Assembly: GCF_016902345.1 (NCBI RefSeq)
Contig: NZ_JACJLR010000004.1
Span: forward strand, 87,854 to 151,853
Length of the DNA stretch: 64,000 bases
DNA from: Mediterraneibacter glycyrrhizinilyticus
Lineage (GTDB): Bacteria; Bacillota; Clostridia; Lachnospirales; Lachnospiraceae
Reading direction: 5' to 3'
Under the pieces are notes generated by a model. It saw only the letters and a list, made by a program, of their open reading frames with translations, did not search any database and had not been told where the DNA came from. Numbering within the stretch: position 1 is the stretch's first letter; every line of letters starts with the position of its first letter. Below, piece after piece: positions 63,923-64,000 of the stretch. A program made the translations under genes and the position numbers.

Positions 63923-64000
63923 AATCCCTGACATGCAGGGAAGAGGCAATCCCAGAGAATTCGGGCTTTTTTAAGCCCCTAATTCTCCAGTGGATTGTCT

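Overview
The window comes from a Gram-positive anaerobe of the class Clostridia, most likely family Lachnospiraceae; I cannot fix the genus. The evidence is a Firmicutes-type S10-spc-alpha ribosomal gene order, bifunctional AdhE with Rex-like operators, FabK in place of FabI, a FabT-like MarR regulator, the maturases of [FeFe]-hydrogenase, oxygen-sensitive class III ribonucleotide reductase, and small families typical of this group (DUF6465-like, DUF6106-like, CmpB-like). AGGAGG ribosome binding sites precede most genes.

Layout. 0.2-5.0 kb: a secreted SleB-like cell-wall hydrolase, an APH-fold kinase and adhE. 5.3-22.1 kb: on the minus strand, the whole ribosomal supercluster from rpsJ to rplQ with secY, adk, infA and rpoA. 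It lacks map and is interrupted by hairpin-rich intergenic repeats. 22.1-24.2 kb: a divergent promoter with a very short terminated transcript, a HIT protein and hydF. 24.3-33.9 kb: a near-complete selenium locus on the minus strand: tRNA-Sec, DUF3343 protein, TusA-like protein, YedE transporter, cysteine desulfurase-like protein, LysR regulator, selB, selA, selD (itself read through an in-frame UGA), yedF and a 60-residue membrane protein. 34.2-37.8 kb: a methyltransferase, a CmpB-like membrane protein, a sirtuin, an HD phosphohydrolase and a lysine/alanine-rich DUF6465-like protein. 37.9-49.4 kb: a type II fatty-acid synthesis operon (fabH-acpP-fabK-fabD-fabG-fabF-accB-fabZ-accC-accDA fusion-fabK paralog-fabT-like), with a FabT-type palindrome over its promoter. 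49.7-52.0 kb: a Bfd-like protein, an Rpn-like nuclease and a possible cysteine protease. 52.2-54.9 kb: an MsmX-type sugar ABC ATPase, a PucR-type regulator and a DUF6106-like protein. 55.0-60.5 kb: trxB, an nrdD carrying a C-terminal thioredoxin domain, nrdG, proC and acyP. 60.9-63.8 kb: a TM1266-like regulator, hydE and hydG behind a structured leader that contains an intrinsic terminator.

How the genes work together. HydE, HydF and HydG build the H-cluster of [FeFe]-hydrogenase, but no structural hydrogenase gene lies in the window. The selenium locus imports and hands on selenium, makes selenophosphate, charges tRNA-Sec and delivers it to ribosomes. The fab/acc operon supplies membrane fatty acids under a repressor encoded at its own 3' end.

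The most unusual signal is non-coding. Three intergenic elements (1-113, 8639-8764, 51912-52046) share linkers and the same series of hairpins, yet their stems differ in sequence with both sides changed together. This looks like a structured repeat family that I do not recognise. A second hairpin repeat with a CACTTAGCGAGG core lies in gaps of the ribosomal operon.
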